Below are positions 22,151 to 34,546 of a stretch of 64,000 nt of DNA, piece by piece; position 1 is the stretch's first letter, and each line of letters opens with the position of its first letter. Below the pieces are notes generated by a model. That model did no database searches. It saw only the letters and a list, made by a program, of their open reading frames with translations, and was not told where the DNA came from. A program made the translations under genes and the position numbers. The stretch is from Rosa chinensis. Lineage: Eukaryota; Streptophyta; Magnoliopsida; Rosales; Rosaceae. The stretch lies in the NCBI RefSeq assembly GCF_002994745.2, contig NC_037093.1, positions 14,333,555 to 14,397,554 on the forward strand, read 5' to 3'.

Positions 22151-22924
22151 GAAAAACTTGGTTCAACATGCCATGAAATCAAAAAATGATTCCGAATGTT
22201 ACAGGACAAAATTGTTTGGTCTAATGTCACATAAAGTTACAAATCATTGGCTTCTGCCAAATTATAAAGGAGGGAGAAGAGTCAATGAGAAGAGTTTCAG
22301 GCTTAACTCTCTACAATTACATTTTTCTTGCACGGATAAGACTACTCTCCTACGAACTGGAACAACCTGTAAATTTGAAAGTGAATAGATTAAAGAATGA
22401 TCTGTCAATGAATGAGCAGAACATGTCAACCAAATGCATAGAGGATAATCCTTGAGATCTCCTGAATTGCAAATCTGCAATCATATGGTCCATGAACTCC
22501 AAACACCATCTAAAACTAAAAACATAACCCCTAGGATAAACTCTAACATACGTGTTTCCCAACCAAAAGAAAAAGGAACTACTTCAGCAAAAGCGAAAAC
22601 AAACAGAACATGATATATAACATGATAACATATTTAATCAGCTGAAACTATTCATAAATATATAGCTGTCAATCTGTCATACAACTTACAAGAACATCTC
22701 CAAGACCCTATATAATCAACTTGGCAAAGAAATATCTTAAATCCAGAAGATAATAGTTTCGGAAAATCAGGGCTTTGTCAAAAAATGTCTGAAACAATTG
22801 AACTTGATACTAAACTACAATAGACAGCCTGTATTGCAAAATAGTGATTCTTGATATCAATGTTGAGTAATACCAGTTGGTTCTTAAGCATTTGTTCAAC
22901 ACATACCAGTTGACAGCAGAAGTG
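22151..22924. other. 3' flank of the cyclophilin-40 gene
   Basis: No gene seen. The part nearest 22924 should contain the 3' UTR of the minus-strand cyclophilin gene. The open frames at 22158-22562 have no recognisable content. Confidence 0.5.
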
Positions 22925-25653
22925 CTATTTCTGAAACATCTTGCTGTAGGCCTTCTTCTCCTGATCACGCCTACTAGAAATCTGTAAAAAACATAAAATG
23001 TTCAAAACCCAGTTTTCTTTTAAATAGGATGTAAACATTTATTGTCAATAGGTTGCATGCTATAGACAGACCTTCTTCTTAGCAGCAGCAAGCTCCTTTT
23101 TTATTCCAGCTGAAAGATCAAAGGCAAATCATAAGCAAAACTCAGAAAACCAATAACCCACAATTGTATAACAATTTGCCAAAACAACAACAACAAAAAA
23201 CAGACAGTTCTAACTAGGCCTTAAAATTATGAAAAATGTCTCCATACCATCAGTGGGCTCCAAATCCAATGCCTTTTTGAAGCTCTCAACTGCAGCATCA
23301 ATATCATTAAGTGCTATGTATGCCTGACAGCCAGGAGAAAAATAATCATTGGGATTTAAGGTTGCAATGCAATTAACTTCTCTTTACCAAGGAAGTGAAG
23401 AGTGATGCAATGTTAAGATGATTTAGGACTATCCTGTCACACTCTCATCATCAAATTTATGGAATACTGAACTAAAAGTATGTGTAGGAGGAGCACACAT
23501 AGGCTGAGAGCACCAAAATACTAAAGAGACATATTGTGAATGAAGATACCAACCTGACCTTGTCGAAACAAAGCCTTAACATTATTTTCTCCATCCCTCA
23601 TTGCAAAGTCAGTGTCTAACAGTGCTCCTTTAAGGTCCCCCAATTTCAATTTACAAGCCTAGAACAACATACCACCATGGTTATTAGTTAGAGAAAAAGC
23701 ACAGGGAAGAGAATGAACAACAAAAACACAATGAAAAATTGGTCAATATGAAAAGAAACTATATTGTGAATTAATGTACAATAAGGTCCAAGTTGAAGCA
23801 AATAATTATGTTTTGCCAACACACTGATACCCTCAGAAATTTTCAATAATCAAAATGCAAAAACTTTGTTATTCCATGTCAGTGTGTGTATTTTATTTTT
23901 TCATTTTTTTATAAGACTTACCATGAGACCATGTCATTATCAAGAGCGCAAACTACCTTAGTACAAAATGCAATCAAACTGTAAGGCTAACATAACTTAC
24001 AGAGCTGTTAGTGAAAATCTGTGACTTGGTTTTTCTCAAACTTGAACTCTTCTCTGCAGTCACACAGGAAAAAGAGTAAAACATGAGAAGGAATCGTGAG
24101 ATTGTCAATGTCATAGCAAAATTTGCAAAATGGCAATTAAAGTAGCATGGAACTTGTTATCCATTCAAATGCGGAAATGTGTGCAGAAAAAAACATTATA
24201 ATGAGCCAAGCAAGTTCACCTTCATCAATTCCATCTTTCTCCCAACAAATATCGAGATAGCGCAAAGATTTCCGATACTTTCTGAGAGCCATCTTGTAGT
24301 CTTGTTTCTGCAAACAGTAAATATCACCCTTTCAATATAATAAACATTTTTTTATCTTTTTGTGTGGGAGGAGGCCAAAATTACCAATACAATTCAGTAC
24401 ATCAAACTACAATATACGAGACTGAAACTAAAATAACACTCATTAGTCATTAGTTCATTACCTTGAAATATTCATTACCAAAAGCCTTGATTGAATCTAC
24501 AGAAGTCATCCACCAAGAAAGCTCATCAGGACTGTTATCTAGGTCAGCTGGCCAATCAGGATAAGTGTCACCATCTTTGAATAAATTAGATATTCCATCA
24601 TCAGCCCCCTCAGGAATTTCTCCACAATCCGCAATAACAACATCAACAGTCGGAGAATCACCGCCCTCACCAGTAGAAATGTGCTCTATTGAACGAACCA
24701 CTCCCATGCCTTTCACTACCTTCCCAAACACCACATGTTTCCCATCTAAATGAGCAGTGCGAGTTGTTGTGATAAAAAACTGAGACCCATTGGTGTTCGG
24801 ACCAGCATTGGCCATGGATAACATGCCTTTCCTTTCATGTTTCAATTCAAAATTTTCATCTTCAAATTTCAGCCCATAGATAGACTCTCCCCCCGTGCCA
24901 TCTCCAGCAGAAATATCACCCCCTTGTATCATAAAGCCTTTGATAACACGATGAAAACGGTTTCCCTGATATGACACAGAAATAATAATAATAAAAATAA
25001 AAACAAGGTTTACTTATCTCAAATGCAGCTACAATCCATGCTATATAGACATCAAAAGCACATGGGGTACAAGTACAAAATAAATCAAGCTTAAAAGATT
25101 ATAAAAAATTTCATTTGCTAGCTCATTAGATTGGTCCAGCCTTCTTAAAGCAGTGTCCGACAGTGAAAATGTTCATGTATACCACCATGGCACATAATTA
25201 ACATTTCTTTATGGAAATTCTCAATTCCTTACTGTGCTTAATGTCAAAGATAAAAACAAAATCTTCCTACAATCAGAGATGAAAAAAGAAGAATAAAGGT
25301 TACAGTTTTGAGATTGTATGCTTAAACAAGGATTACTGAAACAGAAAACCAATACTCAGATTAGAAAAAGGACCAATCTTGTACATCAATCATGACAATT
25401 TGAGTCTTGTTCATCACAAACCAACCCAGAACAGAAAGCAAAAGTAGAGAAAGAAAGAAAGGAACAAAAAAGAGTGGACCTTGTAGTGGAGGGGGACACC
25501 AGTATTGGGACCAATGCCTTTCTCACCAGTACAGAGAGCTCTGAAATTCTCTGCCGTTTTGGGCACCACATGGTCGTAAAGCTCGATCACTATCCGTCCT
25601 TCAAGCTCTCCTCCTATGCTAATGTCCAGAAAGCACCGTGGTCTCTCCCCCAT
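22925..25653 (-). CDS. CYP40: Cyclophilin 40 (SQUINT-type peptidyl-prolyl isomerase with TPR domain)
   Basis: Eight minus-strand exons join in phase to 364 residues: 25653-25480, 24965-24462, 24307-24220, 24053-24001, 23658-23554, 23323-23248, 23109-23072 and 22981-22925. Residues 1 to ~172 are the cyclophilin domain, with [14 protein letters not shown] (catalytic Arg64) and [14 protein letters not shown]. At the position where cyclophilin A has its cyclosporin-binding Trp there is His130 ([12 protein letters not shown]), as in known Cyp40 proteins. The C-terminal half carries TPR helices, including [27 protein letters not shown] and [14 protein letters not shown]. These bind the EEVD tail of Hsp90. 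In Arabidopsis the orthologue (SQUINT) acts with Hsp90 in AGO1 loading and in microRNA control of phase change. Length matches the family (~361). All introns are GT-AG. Exon 2 carries most of the isomerase core. Confidence 0.92.
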
Positions 25654-25708
25654 CTCTCTCTTTCCAAGTCTTCTTCCGCCTTCTAGAATTCTAGAACTGT
25701 GTCTTCTC

Positions 25709-25710
<2 letters not shown>

Positions 25711-25743
<33 letters not shown>
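25711..25743. repeat. (CT)n / (GA)n microsatellite in the CYP40 leader
   Basis: A pure CT run of ~33 bp, read as GA on the transcribed strand, ~60 nt before the CYP40 ATG. Such GA-rich leaders are common in plant genes and are often length-polymorphic. Confidence 0.9.
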
Positions 25744-25747
<4 letters not shown>

Positions 25748-26811
25748 ATAAAGTTAAAAAACAAATATAGAGTGGGAAGCAGAACAGAGTAAAACCCTAT
25801 TTATTTCCGTCTCTCCGGAGTCCTGCACTCGTACCAACTTTCAAACGCCCTCCAAGTTTCAGACAACCAATCACAAACAAGTCCACGTCATATAGACCAA
25901 TCATATTAACTCAGATTACTACATGTAGTCCGAGACTATATTATATTTTTAAATTTTTATTTCCTAAGAGAGCAATTTTATGAAACAAAACTACATGTTT
26001 TTTGTTTTTTTTTTTTTAAAGGACAAAACTACATGTTTTAGTCTTTAAGGTTGGGATCTAAAGGACACAGTAAACATTCAAATGTTTGTGCTATCACCTA
26101 GCTCTCTGTTAAAAGGGAGTGATACTCACACTCTATGTTCTCTTTTTTAGTGCGGCTATTGTCACCCTATCATATGCTCAGTTCACTCTACGTCTAACTT
26201 TTGCCACCCAAACTTTCAATGTCATCCTTAGTTACAAAAAATAAAAATTGAAGGAAAAAAAAGAAGAAGAAGAAGATGATGAAGATGCTAACGTTGTAGA
26301 GAATGAATCACCACTGCACCACCCTTTTATTGGCAATCTCATTAAATATGCGAAGATTAATTGCCTGTGTATGAGGAGTAAAGTTATGGATGTACTTATG
26401 GGTATTTATGTATTGTTCTCAATTCTCACGGGTTGTAAGGGTTCCCTCATATTAAGAGAACAACGACTAATCAAAGAGTTGTGAGTTGATGGCGGTTGAG
26501 CAAAGATCGTCAACCAGGGAGCTGCAAATCATTGTTTCTTCTTCGTTTACTTTATTTTATTTTATTTTCATTTTGATTAAGGGTGATACTAGAATATTTG
26601 ATTTAATTTTTTTTTATGTAGGGCAATAGCCACATCCTTAAGATATTGTTAGACTTTGCTTCAAGATGCCACGCATGTCGTTGACTTTTTATATAAATGA
26701 TTGTGCTCTTTTTTTTTTTCTTTTTTTTCTTTTTTTTTTTGAGGGAAATGATTGTGCTCTTAGTTATGGTAGTTTTTATTTTTTATACCTATTATTTAAA
26801 AATTTTAAATA
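25744..26811. other. CYP40 upstream region and AT-rich spacer
   Basis: Promoter sequence of the minus-strand CYP40 gene grading into simple AT-rich DNA. There is a GAA/GAT-rich run at 26258-26290 and a T-rich tract at 26709-26741. The open frame at 26248-26484 is low-complexity at its start and is not supported as a gene. Confidence 0.5.
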
Positions 26812-27485
26812 ATGAGTGATTGTTTAGAGGCTGTCAAGGCTGTGACAGAAGAGGACCAAGATTTATCTCCTTTGGGAACTATTGTTGAAGAAATTAAAGG
26901 TTTACTAGCTGAATTGCAGTCTATAGGTGTTCATCATACTTAGAGCATCTTTAGCAGACTCTCTATTGTGGCTCCTTAGCTATTTTGGAGAGCATGTTTA
27001 GCTTTTTATCTATTTTAGCAGCTGCACCAGACTCCTAAGTGGCTCTCTATTATAACTTTTAGCTATCTCGCTCCTAAATATAGAGAGCGGGATGAGACTC
27101 TCTATAATTTAAAACATTCCTTTTAAGTTATTTCATGTAATTTATAAATACATTTAAACTATTTAATATTCATTTAAAAAATCATATAAATTCAAAACTA
27201 GCTAAAATAGAGAGCATTGATGCAGACGTAATTCTAAAGTGGCTAGCTAAAATAACTTTTTAGCTACTTTAGCTAAAATTTGACTAAAAAATGGCTAGCA
27301 TTGCTAAAGATGCTCTTATAGAACTGCTAACCATGTTGCTCATAGATTAGCAGGTATTGGTTTTGATTCTAACATTCATACGGAATGGTTCTTTCAAGCT
27401 CCAGAGTCTATTTTGGATGCCCTATAGTACGATTACATTCGTATGAATCATTAATACAATTTCATCTTTACTTCAAAAAAAAAAA
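26812..27485 (+). mobile_element. 5'-truncated LINE fragment (RNase H-like domain and poly-A tail), split by a MITE
   Basis: Two blocks read as one frame once the inserted MITE and one TSD copy are ignored. Block 1 (26812-26941) begins SDCLEAVKAVTEEDQ and ends near SIGVHHT. Block 2 (27316-27455) carries ANHVAHRLAGIGF and then a degenerate tail with an in-frame TAG. This is the RNase H-like domain found at the end of many plant non-LTR elements, with its R-x-A-N-x-V-A-H-x-L-A motif. A run of 11 A (27475-27485) follows, consistent with a LINE 3' end. Everything upstream, including the reverse transcriptase, is missing. Confidence 0.65.
26943..27315. mobile_element. PIF/Harbinger-type (Tourist-like) MITE, 373 bp, TSD TTA
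   Basis: The left end is 'gagcatctttagcagactct' and the right end, reverse-complemented, is 'gagcatctttagcaatgcta'. The flanking trinucleotide is TTA on both sides (26940-26942 and 27316-27318), the usual TSD of this superfamily. Removing the element plus one TTA reconnects the LINE reading frame exactly. It is non-coding and rich in 'tagct' motifs. Confidence 0.88.
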
Positions 27486-29508
27486 TTAATTAAAGTAAAC
27501 TAAAACTCGTAAACTAACTCATGTATCGCTACCATAAATTTTTGATATAATGACGCAATACTAAGTCAGGGCCACAAAAGAATGGATTGTACTTTAAAAA
27601 AAAAAAAATTCTTTATCCCACCTCCTACCCTTACATATATGTCAGTGAGAATCGAACCCAGCCTTTACAATGTTAGGATTATGATTTACTAACAGGTAAT
27701 AGTTCACGGGCAAGAATGGATTGTACTTAAAATAAAATATCTTTCAAAAACATTTTTTTTTTAATTTTAAAAAGGATTTGGAACCCAGCCTAACTGGGAG
27801 TTTCAACCCCACGCCCAAATATTATTAATAATAGGAGAACCAATGTACACCGAGGGGGACATATAACATTCACCTCGGTAGTAGTACAAGAATCCTCATA
27901 GAGTGAAACTATTAAATGACTGTAATGACAATCACCTCCTTGTAATGACTCTACTATATTTTTACTTGTTAACAGAAGCTCTAATTCTCCTTGATGGCCC
28001 CATTCATTCTTCAAGTACATATTTCTTTAATCGTAGGGTGATTCTAGTTGAACCTCCTAATTTGTTTTTTGGACCTCTCATCCCAATTTTTTTCAACAAA
28101 CTTCTTATTTTGTCCTTGTTTGTATTTTACTTTTTTTTTTTTTTTTTATACCTCCTACTATGATACATGCAGTTCCTTTGAACATCAATTTTTTATTTTT
28201 TTTTATCTTTGTCCGGTAAGGAACTATATATATAGAGAGGAGAGGAAGGATTAATATATTACCACACTACCAACTTTAAAGTCTAAACTCTATACATGGC
28301 ATGAAGGGCCATCAACAGTTTCGTCAAAAGGGATAAATACAGGCATACAATAGAGTATTTAATTGAGAACTACAAGTGCAATTGTGTTGGAGTACGGAAG
28401 AAGGGCCAACCTGCATATCTCAAGTTATGTAATATGCTCTTTACTCGTTCTTCTTTTCCTTTTTAATTTCTCATGGTTATGGAGTAATGAAGTGCATCAC
28501 AAATTTTGAATTAAAAAAAATAAAAACTCTATGATTCATATTTGTCAATTGGCTAAAAACAATTGCGAAAGAATATAATATTTTTAGAATAATGACTCTT
28601 GCGTATCCATGATATTCATTCTATATATTCAATTTAAAAAAAAAAAATATAATAGAGATTAAATTTTGACAAAAATTTAGATAAGCCCAAAGAGCAAATT
28701 GAGATATCTGAATAGAACCACTGTCCACCCTTAATCGTATCACTTCTCAGTCTCAAAACATAGAACAATGCTAATTTTTTTACACTACAATTTATTAATG
28801 CCATCAACTCATGCGCGGTGCGTTTACGTCCGTTGCAGGCTGCGTCGGGGAGCCCAACGACCGTTCGCATGTTATCATCGAGGAGTCGTCGTCGTCGTCA
28901 TTACGTCCACTGCTACGGTGGCGGAGCCCACCCAACAACCCGGGCGATAAGAAACAAAACAATAGTCGTTGTCGTCGACTTCTTCTCCTTCCTCTTCTTC
29001 TTCTGTACGCAAGAATTACTGCAGATTACATCTGGTTAATTTTGTCCAGCTTTCCACTCGATCTGTGCTGTTTGAGCTACAAATCTGACTTGAAGTTTCG
29101 GAAGGAACAAATCGGCTTCCGAAACGTTCGGACAGGAGTCATGGTGTGTTGATAATAATTGTGAAAATATAATAGCCAACATACTGCAGCTTTATTGATC
29201 CATCAATGGTGGATTATCTTGATGAGGTACTATGCTCCCCCATCATTTGCTACATGCTCTGCCACTACTGGTATTACTATATACAATTAAGTAGGCTCTA
29301 TCTAAAAGCAATAGTTTTTGCTACTTTGGAAGATAGTGTTGTCCTCTCTCGTACAATAGGACATTATAATTTGTCAAAAAGAAGGCATGCATGATCGTTT
29401 TTCTTTTCTTTTTTCTAGCAAATAACCAATTGATATATGATATATCTACCACAAAGTTAAAAAATATAAAAGCAAATGCTGATACCCAAAATAATCAAAC
29501 CTTAAAAT
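27486..29508. other. Non-coding AT-rich stretch with one GC-rich island
   Basis: No supported gene. From 28811 to 28985 the base composition turns GC-rich, with a TCG run (28886-28899, 'gtcgtcgtcgtcgtc'-like), and overlapping frames open on both strands; none resembles a known protein. The rest is A/T-rich with long homopolymer T runs near 28130. Confidence 0.45.
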
Positions 29509-29805
29509 CGATTGAATAATTTTAGAGAGTGAAATTCACGCTCTTAATTTTATAGTCCACACTATTTTTTTTTTGATGAAATTTTGATAAGGAAACAAAT
29601 CATATCTTAAAATCGATTGAATAATTTTGGGGAGTGAAATCCACACTCTTTATTTTACAATTTATATTTCATGTTTTTTTTTTTAGTAACTTAAATTTTG
29701 TCTTTTAGTGACTTGAATTTTGTCTCCTTTATAAAATTTCAACCAAAAAAAAAAAATAGTGTGGACTGTAAAATTTAGAGTGTGGATTTCACTCCCCATA
29801 ATTTT
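29509..29805. mobile_element. Decayed foldback element with internal direct repeat
   Basis: The left arm 'gattgaataattttagagag' (29509 onward) is repeated directly at about 29606 as 'gattgaataattttggggag'. The right arm near 29747-29805 is an inverted copy ('agtgtggatttcactcccca'). The arms share the block (gg/ag)agtgaaat-c-ac-ctct. It looks like a MITE with a partial duplication; no TSD was identified. Confidence 0.5.
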
Positions 29806-30301
29806 AGGTGATGCTCCAACTCATTTTTCATTCTCATTTACTTTGTTAGTCTGGTATCTGTAAGAGTTTCTCCTTGATTTCGACCTGAAGTACCCTCAAA
29901 GTGGTTACGATCAAACCTTAGGAAATAGTTGATGATGTTCTCTCTACTTGGGATCTATTTTTTTTGCTTTTGGTGCCTCATGTTCTTGTTTGATCTTAGA
30001 GTTGCAAGTGGTTTCAAGGCCTCTTTACTAATATGGTGATATCGCGATAGTTTCAAGTGGTGACAGGTGAGGCTTGCGGTTTTAAAAATGGTAGGCTGTT
30101 ACTGATCTCTAAATTTGTATATGGGATCCAATTCTAAGATTCAGGTCTAAGATCTAGTTAGGTACCTTAAAAAACAATATATTCTAAAGTTGAGGAAAAA
30201 AAAAAAAAGCTACCATGCATGCAAGGCAAAGGCATGGAAAAAGTGATCAAAGATTCGACGGGCAGGGAGAGATCGACTAGGAAACATTACCAGAGCAAAC
30301 C

Positions 30302-31089
30302 TATAACATCCCGACCTCTAAGTTATTTGAAAATAATCCCTATTTTTTAGTGGAAGGAAATTGTTTTGCCCCAAAACACCAATTCGTTCAGAACTCAATT
30401 AAATTGATAAACAACTATACCAGGACATAGATCTTGACGAGAGGACCAACCTCCTCATCTCATGTACAACCAACAGTCGCTGGAATACCAAAACCTTTCA
30501 ATCTTCGATACTTCTTCCTCACCCAGCAAACCAAGACTGAAGGTAGAACCGCGGCGAGGAGAGAAATTGAATGAAATCTGTGCGTCACCACGTCGTGGCT
30601 GGACGGACGATTTTTGATAGAGACCCATCGCGGGTCGTCAAGTCACCAAAAGGGGTCAGAAGCCTTAAGCTTCTGGAGCTCTCTGTCAAAGGGAGTGTTC
30701 CTCCAGGTTCCAGAGAGATCCTGTCTTTCTCTATCTTTTTTTCTATTCTCCCCTTCCTCCTTGATCCTTCTTAATCCATTTTATTTATTCATGTAGTTTA
30801 CTAATGTCGGCAAACAAATCAATGGCTCATAATTTGCCACATGTATTTCTTTAAGACCATGTTTCGATGGACAATTAACATCCTTACTTGCTAAGGGAAT
30901 GACGGATAATAAGGAAAAAGAAAAAAAACTTAGATTATTTTAGCCTCAAAATGACTCTCAAAATCCATTAAGATAATGAGAAAATATTAATTACATTTGC
31001 TCATGGTCTCATGATCTCTGTTTTGTAAGGAGGATATTCTTTGTTATAATGACGTGTCACCAACAATTTACGATGTCTCGGGTATTACA
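30302..31089. mobile_element. Solo LTR, 788 bp, TSD AAACC
   Basis: The left end reads 'tataacatcccgacctc' (one base from the usual TGTAACATCCCGA start of many plant gypsy LTRs) and the right end reads 'ctcgggtattaca'. The 5-bp sequence AAACC flanks both sides (30297-30301 and 31090-31094). There is no internal region, so it is a solo LTR left after recombination. The frames at 30571-30796 lie inside it and are not genes. Confidence 0.8.
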
Positions 31090-31528
31090 AAACCCTAGGA
31101 AGAAAGTGACTATCTTTTGAGTATAGTGATTCTTGTGCTTCATTAAATTCTCGTGCGAATTTCATACATCCACGTGGTCATATTGGTTTTATGATGAGAT
31201 TTGCAATCTCTGGGTCATGGTGGTAATGATCTTTGCATTGCTTTGTCTCACAAACCGTGAGCAATGGCTTGTAATTTTTTTTTGCAAAGAAAATTTTTCC
31301 ATGCACTGGCGATACAAGTGAACTAGTAATTCTAGCAAATCTGAGCTGTTGATATTTATAAATAACCAAAAAATGTACTTGATATTATCCAACCGTCCAT
31401 TTTTGTTGGTGCGTTGCACATCGGTCTCTTTTATGTAAAACCAACATAGTAAAGCTTACAAATTCAGCTCTCTCTGGTATAGAGATTGGTGAGGTGGTAA
31501 TAAAATTTTTAAAAATAATATATATAGA

Positions 31529-31931
31529 CACACACATACACACATACAGGCGGGTTCTGGAACGGACATTCGCACTGTCGCTAAAGTGTGGACGTCAATG
31601 CTTCTGCAGCAAGCAGGCTGCGACGGCGGAGCGAATCTTGCCGGAAGGAGGCCAGAGGCATCCCAGACCTCTTCTGGGCAGCGATCGAGGTCGAAGGTTC
31701 TGGGCAGTGACCTCACTTTCAACTTCAAGGTTCTGGGCAGCCACTACAAACCTGTCGCCGGCGACTCTACCCGACTGCAGACTAGTCCGACATGCCCCCG
31801 ACCTCAATCTGGTAAGCCCCGCTGCTCCGTCACCTCCTGAACGGAGAGAAATCTCGAAAGTCTGCACTGTCGTCCGCACTCTAGCGATAGTACGAACGTC
31901 CTCTTCAGAACGCCTCCGTGTGTGTGTGTGT
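31529..31931. mobile_element. Foldback element bounded by (CA)n and (TG)n
   Basis: A GC-rich foldback core starts 'ggcgggttctggaacggaca' at 31549 and ends with the inverted copy, which reads 'ggaggcgttctgaagaggac' on minus. Shared inner blocks are 'gttcg/attcgcact-tcgct-agtg-ggacg'. The left end is preceded by a CA-rich run and the right end is followed by a TG run, so the microsatellite is part of the inverted symmetry. The open frames inside (31494-31934 on both strands) are by-products of the GC-rich core. Confidence 0.6.
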
Positions 31932-32311
31932 TAAAAGGGCAATACCCACACACACACACACAAAAACGAATGGTACCCTGCTAAAACGGTTGTTGGTTCT
32001 TCTCACTTCTTGGAGAACCAGGCGTATGTGGGATATTGTAAGCTTTGATCAAGTTCCTACCGAGGATCAAGGATTTAGTGTTTAAAGCATGCAGCTGCTC
32101 TGTGGGACTGGCATAATGGAGGTTGTTGAATTATACACGTGTCAGGAGACTGCCTCTTTAAAGTGTCAGTGGCAATTCAGTAAAGCTCCCAACATGCAAG
32201 GGCAAAAGCGTCACCACACTATTCATAAAGGGGTTGGACTTTAGAGTAGAGAATTAGAGATCATCGGTGGGGTGTTTATTTATGTTATTATTTTCCTTCT
32301 TCTTCTTCTTT

Positions 32312-32342
<31 letters not shown>

Positions 32343-33072
32343 GGGGGTGGGTAGGCAAAATATAAAACAAACTAGACATAGAGCAAAGGAGAAAGGAAAA
32401 CAAACAAAAACACCACCAATAGACCTAGGACGGTAGTACATGTTGATATTGGCTTCAGAAGGACTAACGTTTTTTTTCTTCATTTTTGGGTCCTTAGTAC
32501 TTTTGATTTTTGATGGACTCTTTTGTTATTGGGAGATGTCTCGTTCTCCCGTGAATCTCATCAAGTATTTCTCATTCTTTTCTTCAATGAACTAAAATAC
32601 AGCGATGAGCGGTGGGCTTCCAGATGTAGTGGTCATTTTTCCTTTATAAAAATAGTAAGTACATTGCATGAGAATTCCTAAGGAGGAAATGATATCGCCT
32701 AATTCTCTATTTTAATTTAAGAAAAAAAAATAAAAAAATTCTAGTTTATCGTATTTTGTTATCTGCTTCGGGTAATTAGTTGTTCCCTCTCCATGTATTT
32801 AAAGCACAAGCACATCCAACGTCATAAAAAAGATAAGAACATTTACACAATTTTTCAAATTTTGCATGGTTTATTTTGAGAAGACTTTCTCAGTGAAGGT
32901 ATATTGACTAGTTTCGTTACAACTTGAGTTATTCTGGAGCTCGAATTGTTTTTAGCTTGCTTGGGGTTAACATAAAAACATAAACAAGTCATGATTACTT
33001 TGCAATGTCGATTTTGGAAAACTCATAAATAAACTCTTCATAAGATAATTCCAACTTACTTTGAACTTGTAA
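31932..33072. other. Non-coding spacer
   Basis: No gene seen. It includes a (CA)n run at 31948-31962 and the T/G homopolymer tract described separately. A weak protein-like trace near 32040-32110 is broken by stops and cannot be assigned. Confidence 0.45.
32309..32347. repeat. Adjacent homopolymers: T-tract followed by 26-bp G-tract
   Basis: A T run (32309-32321) is followed directly by 26 consecutive G (32322-32347) and then 'tgggtagg'. Such a G run could form quadruplex structures and is prone to length change and sequencing error, so its exact length is uncertain. Confidence 0.85.
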
Positions 33073-33466
33073 TTATTTTAGGGGAAAATGGAACATTTTG
33101 GCAATTCTAAACTTTCATACCTCAGGTTTTAAAAATATCAGAATGGTATCTGAGGTTCCTTTGATACCTAGAGCCATTAACTCCGCTATGGCGTTAGCCA
33201 ATTGACATATACTGAAGGATATATGAGAAATTTCAGTCCCTAATGTTATTTGTTTTATTTCATTCTCTAGTACTGTATACGGGTTTGGATATAAAACTGA
33301 TCTGGGCACCTATGAATTCTCTCTCTCTCACATCCAGAATCAGTCTCATCTTCTTCTTCGTTAAGCTCTGCTCCGACCACCGCTGCATACTTAACCTCTC
33401 CACCCTCGACACTAAGCTCTTGGGTCAAGAGCAGTGGGATCAAGAGCAAAAGAGACTGATTCTTGA

Positions 33467-34089
33467 GGGCATCTCCCACCGTAGGCTATAATCCCATTTA
33501 TAGCCTAAAACATCCTCCCACGGTAAGCTATTTCCCATGGACCAAGAAAAAAATTTGGCCTTCTCAAATTTGCTAGGCCAAATTTGGGCTCAGATTTGGT
33601 AAGCCAAATGGTGGGCCATGCTGACTTTGTTTTTTTTGTTTATTTAAGAACATGAATTTTACATTTAAGAAAAATCATTTTTCCTATATACATGGATTAT
33701 TTATAATGTTACTAAATATTAAAATTACATCATTGTAAATATCTTGTTGAGATCTTCAATATGAGCCCAATATTTGATATGTTTAGAATTTTTAAAATAA
33801 ACGTGTAATATTAATTTTATGATATACTTATTGTAATTTAACTAAAACGACTGGTTTTATTGATAGCCTAGTCAAAACCATACTCGAAAATATATTCTGA
33901 GCTGGGAATTATAGTCATTTTCAAATTATAGCCATTGGATGTGATGATATTTGATTTTTGGCTTATGGAATTTGGCCTATGGTGGCGGCACTGCTTTTTG
34001 TTGGTAGGCCAAAAAAGCATATTAGAGGGAATATTCTATTTTTGGTAGGCTAAAACCATTTGGCTTTTAGCTTATCATGGGAGATGCTC
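33467..34089. mobile_element. MITE with GGCATCTCCCA-type ends, 623 bp, TSD TGA
   Basis: The left end 'gggcatctcccaccgtaggc' is inverted at the right end, which reads 'gagcatctcccatgataagc' on minus. TGA flanks both sides (33464-33466 and 34090-34092). The terminal GAGCATCTCCCA-like motif is common among PIF/Harbinger MITEs of dicots. Non-coding. It is inserted within the larger Mutator-like element. Confidence 0.75.
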
Positions 34090-34120
34090 TGAGAGGCTAA
34101 GAAGGAAACGATTTGGGATG

Positions 34121-34369
34121 TTAATTGGTGCTACTAGCGGTGAGGTCAAACTTGGTCAGGGAGGCATTGGTGACCTCATAATGGACCAGCACCTTAGGCA
34201 AGCTCTTGGCAATTACGAGAAAGTACAGTAAGAAGTAGATGCCGGTAAAAATGAGGCCAATCACGATACAACAAAACTTCTCGACCATGATTTCTATAGA
34301 TGCAGAGAGTATTAGAAAGAGAAAAGATACAATGGTATGAGACCAAAAAAAGTTCAGATTCAGATTCAA
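34121..34369 (-). pseudogene. Fragment of an NDR1/HIN1-like (LEA_2) membrane protein gene
   Basis: The minus-strand frame encodes 82 residues. A hydrophobic segment (CCIVIGLIFTGIYFLLYFLV) is followed by ALTK-like linker sequence and then VTNASLTKFDLTASSTN. The second part resembles the '(V)xxASLTxFNLTxNNTL' start of the LEA_2 domain in NHL proteins, which sits just after their single membrane anchor. A stop follows at once and the remaining ~120 residues of the domain are missing. The fragment lies inside the Mutator-like element at 33082-36597, suggesting gene capture. The plus strand is also open across part of it, so the identification rests on family resemblance only. Confidence 0.5.
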
Positions 34370-34546
34370 CTTTAATTATGGGTCGGGGCTTCTCTTTTTT
34401 TCAACTTGATTGCTCCTCTACCTGGTGACAAAGCTTTTATGTTAGGAAGGGCAACTTTGTTCAAAGAGGTCCGTAAGAGTAAAGTCACACACGTCCTGAC
34501 TCTCAAATCATTGTCCCACACAAATGCTAACCAACCATTCCCCAAT

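Noticed and set aside
28811..29152. 113-residue frame in a GC-rich island
   Set aside because: Frames are open on both strands, the sequence is dominated by TCG and CTT repeats, and no recognisable motif is present.
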